A DNA stretch of 9,212 nt, from assembly GCA_035518775.1 (NCBI GenBank), contig DATIXH010000385.1:1-9212 (forward strand). Direction: 5' to 3'. Origin of the DNA: JBGPEQ01 sp035518775 (GTDB taxonomy: Bacteria > Pseudomonadota > Alphaproteobacteria > Dongiales > Dongiaceae). The notes beneath the pieces are model-generated. The model was not told the DNA's origin, made no database searches, and saw nothing but the letters and a program-made list of their open reading frames with translations. How positions within the stretch are numbered: position 1 is the first letter of the stretch; every line of letters starts with the position of its first letter. Position numbers and translations under genes: made by a program. This document shows, piece by piece, positions 5,698 to 9,212 of this stretch.

Positions 5698-7473
5698 ATG
5701 CATATTTACCGTACCCATACTTGCAACGCGTTGACGGCGGCCGAGGTCGGCCGCGAGGCGCGGCTGTCGGGCTGGGTGCATCGCAAGCGCGACCACGGCA
5801 ACCTGCTGTTCATCGATCTGCGCGACCACTACGGCGTCACCCAGTGCGTGATCGATACCTCGAGCCCGCTGTTCAAGGCGGTCGAGGCGGTGCGGGTGGA
5901 GAGCGTGGTGACCATCACCGGCAAGGTCGTGAACCGGCCAGCCGAGACCGTGAACCCGAAGCTCGCCACCGGCGAGATCGAGCTGCAGATCGCCGAGTTC
6001 ACCCTGCAGTCGACGGCCGAGGTGCTGCCGCTGCAGGTGGCGAGCGACGAGGATGCAGGCGAGGAGGTGCGGCTGCGCTACCGCTTCCTCGACCTGCGGC
6101 GCGACAAGGTCCACCGCAACATCGTGCTGCGATCGCAGGTGATCCAAAGCATCCGCCGGCGCATGGTCGCGCAGGGCTTCACCGAGTTCCAGACGCCGAT
6201 CCTGACCTCGAGCTCGCCGGAGGGCGCACGCGACTTCCTGGTGCCGAGCCGGATGCATCCCGGGAAGTTCTATGCGCTGCCGCAGGCGCCGCAGCAGTTC
6301 AAGCAGCTGCTTATGGTCGCCGGTTTCGACCGCTACTTCCAGATCGCGCCCTGCTTTCGCGACGAAGACAGCCGCGCCGACCGCAGCCCCGGCGAGTTCT
6401 ACCAGCTCGATTTCGAGATGTCCTACGTGACCCAGGAGGACGTGTTCGCGGCCATCGGACCGGTGCTGCATGGCGTGTTCGAGGAGTTCGCCAGCGGTCG
6501 TGCGGTGACGCCGCCGCCCTTCCCGCGCATCGCCTATGACGACGCGCTCCGGCTCTACGGCTCGGACAAGCCGGACCTGCGCAACCCGATCAAGATCGCC
6601 GACGTGACCGAGGCCTTCCGCGGCTCCGGCTTCGGCATCTTCGCCAAGCAGGTGGAGCAGGGCGCCATCGTGCGCGCGATCCCGGCGCCGGGCGCGGCGG
6701 CGAAGCCGCGCAGCTTCTTCGACAAGCTCAACGAGTGGGCGCGGGAGCAGGGAGCGCCGGGGCTCGGCTACATCGCCTTCGCGGCCGACGGACCCAAGGG
6801 GCCGATCGCCAAGAACCTGGACGAGGCGCGGCTGGCGGCGATCCGCACGGCGGCCGGGATCAAGGACGGCGACGCATTGTTCTTTGCCTGCGACAAGAAG
6901 GCGGCGGCGGAGAAGTTTGCGGGCACCGTGCGCACCCGTCTCGGGCAGGAGCTGGACCTCTACGAGAAGAACGCGTTCCGCTTCTGCTGGATCGTCGACT
7001 TCCCGATGTATGAATTGAATCCTGATACGGGCAAGGTCGAGTTCAGCCACAACCCGTTCTCGATGCCGCAGGGCGGGCTGGAGGCGCTGGAGAAGCAGGA
7101 CCCGCTGACCATCAAGGCCTATCAGTACGACATCGTCTGCAACGGCGTGGAGCTGTCGAGCGGCGCCATCCGCAACCATCTGCCTGACATCATGTACAAG
7201 GCCTTCGCCATCGCCGGCTACAGCAGGGAGGACGTGGAGAGCCGCTTCGGCGGCATGCTCAACGCCTTCAAGTTCGGGGCGCCGCCGCACGGCGGCTCGG
7301 CTCCGGGCATCGACCGCATCGTCATGTTGCTGGCCGACGAGCCGAACATCCGCGAGGTTATCGCCTTCCCGCTCAACCAGAAGGCCGAGGACCTGCTGAT
7401 GCAGGCGCCCTCGGAGGTGCCGCCGGCGCGGCTGAAGGAGCTGCACATCCGGCTGGAGCTGCCGAAAAAGTAA
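5698..7473 (+). CDS. aspS: Aspartyl-tRNA synthetase (bacterial class IIb, probably non-discriminating Asp/Asn type)
   Basis: This 591-residue enzyme charges tRNA with aspartate in the cytoplasm. Domains in order: N-terminal OB-fold anticodon-binding domain (about 1-110; LSGWVHRKRDHGNLLFIDLR), class II catalytic core (from about 130), a bacterial GAD insertion (about 287-418), then the rest of the core. Motif 2 is CFRDEDSRADR (219-229) and motif 3 is GGSAPGIDRIVMLL (532-545) with Arg540. SSSPEGARDFLVPSR (171-185) and ALPQAPQQFKQLL (193-205) are also typical. Start 5698 matches the usual M-H-x-Y-R-T-H opening; the in-frame ATG at 5656 would add an unrelated 14-residue leader. His33 sits where E. 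coli AspRS has Leu30, and His there is associated with enzymes that also charge tRNA-Asn, for later amidation by GatCAB. The ribosome binding site is weak (GGGGG, 5688-5692). Length is normal for the family. Confidence 0.98.
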   Translation: MHIYRTHTCNALTAAEVGREARLSGWVHRKRDHGNLLFIDLRDHYGVTQCVIDTSSPLFKAVEAVRVESVVTITGKVVNRPAETVNPKLATGEIELQIAEFTLQSTAEVLPLQVASDEDAGEEVRLRYRFLDLRRDKVHRNIVLRSQVIQSIRRRMVAQGFTEFQTPILTSSSPEGARDFLVPSRMHPGKFYALPQAPQQFKQLLMVAGFDRYFQIAPCFRDEDSRADRSPGEFYQLDFEMSYVTQEDVFAAIGPVLHGVFEEFASGRAVTPPPFPRIAYDDALRLYGSDKPDLRNPIKIADVTEAFRGSGFGIFAKQVEQGAIVRAIPAPGAAAKPRSFFDKLNEWAREQGAPGLGYIAFAADGPKGPIAKNLDEARLAAIRTAAGIKDGDALFFACDKKAAAEKFAGTVRTRLGQELDLYEKNAFRFCWIVDFPMYELNPDTGKVEFSHNPFSMPQGGLEALEKQDPLTIKAYQYDIVCNGVELSSGAIRNHLPDIMYKAFAIAGYSREDVESRFGGMLNAFKFGAPPHGGSAPGIDRIVMLLADEPNIREVIAFPLNQKAEDLLMQAPSEVPPARLKELHIRLELPKK

Positions 7474-7497
7474 GGGCGACCCCGCGTGGTCGCCCTT
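7472..7497. terminator. Perfect 10-bp hairpin after aspS, likely terminator (better on the minus strand)
   Basis: AAGGGCGACC (7472-7481) pairs exactly with GGTCGCCCTT (7488-7497) around a 6-base loop; the left arm overlaps the aspS stop codon. Read on the minus strand, the hairpin is followed by ACTTTTTC, so it best fits an intrinsic terminator for the SDR gene, though it could also end aspS. Confidence 0.6.
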
Positions 7498-7514
7498 GAG
7501 CCGTCGCACGATCG

Positions 7515-7538
7515 GGGGCGACCACGTAGGGTCGCCCC
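7515..7538. repeat. Second hairpin with nearly the same stem as the one at 7472-7497
   Basis: GGGGCGACC (7515-7523) pairs exactly with GGTCGCCCC (7530-7538) around a 6-base loop. The core GGGCGACC/GGTCGCCC is shared with the hairpin at 7472-7497, so the two form a tandem pair of like palindromes in the 73-base gap between convergent aspS and the SDR gene. Confidence 0.65.
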
Positions 7539-7546
7539 ACGGTTTG

Positions 7547-8293
7547 TTAGCGGCCACCCGACACATCGATGATCGCGCCGGTCACGTAGGAGGCGCTGTC
7601 GGACAGCAGCCAGAGGACGGTCTGCGCGACTTCGTCGGGCGTGCCGATGCGCTTCATGGGCACGGTCGGGATGATGCGGGCGATGCGCTCGGGCGAGCCG
7701 CTGCTGGCGTGGATCTCGGTGTCGATCATGCCGGGGCGCACGGCGTTGACGCGGATGCCCTCGTTCGCCACCTCGCGCGCCAGGCCGATGGTGAAGGTGT
7801 CGACCGCACCCTTGGACGCAGCGTAGTGCACGAACTCGCCGGGGCTGCCAAGGCGCGAGGCGGCGGAGGAGATGTTGACGATGCCGCCGCCGCGCCCGCC
7901 GTGCCGCGTCGACATGCGCTTCACGGCCTCGCGCGCCGCGGTGAAGCAGCCGGTGACGTTGATGGCGAGCACGCGGCCAACGTCCTCGGCGGTCATCTCG
8001 TCGACGCGGCAGGTGCGGCCCACGATGCCGGCGTTGTTGACGAGCGCATCGACGGGGCCGAGCGCGCGGTCGACCTCGGCGAAGAGATTGATAACCGCGG
8101 CCTCGTCGGCGCTGTCGGCGGCCACGGCGAGGCCGCGGCGGCCCTGCGCGCGCACGCGCCGCACGACCTCGTCGGCGGCGCCGCGCTCGCTGCGGTAGCT
8201 GATGGCGACATCGTAGCCCGCGGCGGCGGCGGCCAGGGCAACGGCCCGGCCGATGCCGCGGCTGCCGCCGGTGATGATGGCGATCTTGCTCAC
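7547..8293 (-). CDS. Short-chain dehydrogenase/reductase (SDR), YgfF-like, NAD(P)-dependent
   Basis: This 248-residue classical SDR is a cytoplasmic Rossmann-fold oxidoreductase. GTG at 8293 is chosen because the product then begins MSKIAIITGGSRGIG, placing the cofactor motif TGGSRGIG at residues 8-15 as the family requires, with AGGGGA about 9 bases upstream. Other motifs are NNAG (86-89), Asn112 in INVTG, Ser143 in NISSAASR, the catalytic Tyr157 and Lys161 in YAASK, and RVNAVRPGMIDTEIH (181-195). The SRLGSPGEFVHYAASKGAVD block and the C-terminal SYVTGAIIDVSGGR closely match E. coli YgfF and related glucose/ribitol dehydrogenase-like SDRs. There is no Asp in the usual NAD-selecting position, and Arg34 in SYRSE suggests NADP preference (inference). 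The substrate is unknown. It is transcribed divergently from the agmatine deiminase gene. Confidence 0.93.
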   Translation of the reverse strand: MSKIAIITGGSRGIGRAVALAAAAAGYDVAISYRSERGAADEVVRRVRAQGRRGLAVAADSADEAAVINLFAEVDRALGPVDALVNNAGIVGRTCRVDEMTAEDVGRVLAINVTGCFTAAREAVKRMSTRHGGRGGGIVNISSAASRLGSPGEFVHYAASKGAVDTFTIGLAREVANEGIRVNAVRPGMIDTEIHASSGSPERIARIIPTVPMKRIGTPDEVAQTVLWLLSDSASYVTGAIIDVSGGR

Positions 8294-8338
8294 GCTGGAG
8301 AATCCCCTATGGCTCCGGACGGTCGGTGGCGAGCGCCG

Positions 8339-8367
8339 AGAGTAGTCGCGGGCGCTGTGATTGCCAA
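8339..8367 (-). promoter_or_regulatory. Putative promoter of the SDR gene
   Basis: On the minus strand, TTGGCA (8367-8362, one mismatch to TTGACA) is followed after 17 bases by TACTCT (8344-8339), a modest -10. The leader to GTG 8293 would be about 40 bases. Its -35 overlaps that of the opposite promoter. Confidence 0.35.
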
Positions 8368-8389
8368 ACGCGGCGTACGTCTCTAGAGT
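8361..8389 (+). promoter_or_regulatory. Putative promoter of the agmatine deiminase gene
   Basis: TTGCCA (8361-8366, one mismatch to TTGACA) is followed after 17 bases by TAGAGT (8384-8389, four of six to TATAAT). The start codon at 8422 lies about 25 bases beyond the expected transcription start, with GGGGGGA (8411-8417) as ribosome binding site. Confidence 0.4.
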
Positions 8390-8421
8390 CCGCGGCCGTG
8401 CAATGACACCGGGGGGACGCG

Positions 8422-9212
8422 GTGGCAAGACCGGCCGATGACGGATTCTTCATGCCGGCGGAATGGACGCCGCACAGCCGTTGCTGGATGGAATGGCCGT
8501 GCCGCGCCGAGCTGTGGGGCGACCGGCTCGAAGCCGCGCGCGAGGCCTATACGGAGGTCGCCACCGCCATCGCCCGCTTCGAGCCGGTGACGATGATCGC
8601 CAAGCCGAAGAATTTCATCGAAGCGTCGCTCGGGGTCGGCAAGGTCAAGAATGTCGCCATGTATTCCCTGCCGCACGACGATTCCTGGATGCGCGACAAC
8701 GGTCCCACCTTCGTGGTCGACGGCAAAGGCCAGGTCGCCGGCGTCGATTGGCGCTGGAACGCCTGGGGCAGCAAATATCCGGACCACGAGCGCGACGCGG
8801 TCGTGGCCGAGGACGTGCTGAAGCACCTGGCGATGCGCCGCTACGAGGCGCCGTTCGTGCTCGAAGGCGGCGCCGTGCACACCGACGGCGAGGGCACGCT
8901 GCTGACGACCGAGAGCGTGCTGCTCAATCCCAACCGCAATCCCGGCATCGGGCGCGCCGACATGGAGGAGCTGCTGGCGGCCTATCTCGGCATCCGCAAG
9001 GTGATCTGGCTGGGCGAGGGGCTCAAGGACGACGACACCGACGGGCACGTCGACAACCTCGCCTGCTTCGTGAAGCCGGGCGTCGTGCTGGCGCTCTCGG
9101 CCAGCGACCCGGCCGACGCCAACTACGGCCCGCTCAAGGACGGCATCGCCCGCCTGCGGGCCGCCACCGACGCACAAGGGCGCAAGCTCGAGGTGATCGA
9201 GATCGAGCAGCC
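8422..9212 (+). CDS. Agmatine deiminase / peptidylarginine deiminase family (3' truncated by window edge)
   Basis: The first 263 residues are visible; the frame is open to the window end. Agmatine deiminases hydrolyse agmatine to N-carbamoylputrescine and ammonia on the route from arginine to putrescine. GTG 8422 is preferred over ATG 8452 because family members have a short leader before MPAEWTPH. Conserved blocks are DGFFMPAEWTPHSRCWMEWP (7-26), DDSWMRDNGPTFVVD (86-100; Asp92), WRWNAWGSKYP (110-120), LEGGAVHTDGEGTLLTTE (147-164; Glu148), LLNPNRNP (167-174) and DDDTDGHVDNLACFV (203-217; His209 and Asp211). These supply the acid, base and guanidine-binding residues. The nucleophilic Cys (GGGxxHC near the C-terminus) should lie beyond the window, so completeness cannot be judged. 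No signal peptide. Some family members act on other guanidines, so agmatine is the probable rather than proven substrate. Confidence 0.93.
   Translation, partial: MARPADDGFFMPAEWTPHSRCWMEWPCRAELWGDRLEAAREAYTEVATAIARFEPVTMIAKPKNFIEASLGVGKVKNVAMYSLPHDDSWMRDNGPTFVVDGKGQVAGVDWRWNAWGSKYPDHERDAVVAEDVLKHLAMRRYEAPFVLEGGAVHTDGEGTLLTTESVLLNPNRNPGIGRADMEELLAAYLGIRKVIWLGEGLKDDDTDGHVDNLACFVKPGVVLALSASDPADANYGPLKDGIARLRAATDAQGRKLEVIEIEQ

Noticed and set aside
5650..7566. A 638-codon open frame on the minus strand opposite aspS
   Set aside because: It is a mirror of the aspS codon pattern in high-GC DNA; its translation is Arg/His/Leu-rich with no family motifs, while aspS on the other strand is unmistakable.
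7496..8386. A 296-codon plus-strand open frame opposite the SDR gene
   Set aside because: Shadow frame; translation is His/Asp/Ala/Gly-rich and covers both intergenic hairpins and the promoter region.
8383..9177. A 264-codon minus-strand open frame opposite the agmatine deiminase
   Set aside because: The plus strand gives clear deiminase motifs; the minus frame has none.

Overview
This window looks like chromosomal DNA from a high-GC alphaproteobacterium. The evidence is an alphaproteobacterial-type AspRS, the distal end of a nitrous oxide reductase (nos) operon, a TauD/TfdA dioxygenase and SMP-30 lactonase pair, and GTG starts with purine-rich ribosome binding sites. Hyphomicrobiales or a neighbouring order is my guess; no rRNA or other taxonomic marker is present. 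I see no tRNA, rRNA, CRISPR array, transposase or integrase.

Layout. (1) Bases 1-1369 (+) are the end of a nos operon: the C-terminal part of nosL (copper chaperone lipoprotein), then nosX (Tat-exported ApbE-type flavin transferase that serves NosR). (2) Bases 1401-1474 hold a REP-like inverted repeat between convergent genes. (3) Bases 3389-1511 (-) are a two-gene catabolic unit: a 2-oxoglutarate/Fe(II) dioxygenase followed by an SMP-30/gluconolactonase-like hydrolase, with a plausible promoter at 3427-3454. (4) Bases 3558-4181 (+) carry two or three very small proteins of unknown function. (5) Bases 4421-5434 (+) encode an unusual exported Ala/Ser/Thr/Gly-rich protein with no Lys, Cys or Tyr, preceded by a perfect inverted repeat. 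(6) Bases 5698-7473 (+) are aspS, of the type with His at the tRNA-discrimination position. (7) Bases 7472-7538 hold two tandem hairpins with nearly the same stem sequence, between convergent genes. (8) An SDR oxidoreductase (8293-7547, -) and an agmatine deiminase (8422 to past the window end, +) diverge from a short region in which two promoter-like sequences share an overlapping -35 element.

The well-understood genes are ordinary: denitrification, sulfonate/aryl-ether-type oxidation, translation, a short-chain dehydrogenase and agmatine breakdown. They do not form one pathway. The least explained part is 3558-5434 (the small-protein group and the low-complexity exported protein), together with the intergenic palindromes. 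I found no convincing new multi-gene system; what stands out is the exported protein and the structured intergenic DNA.
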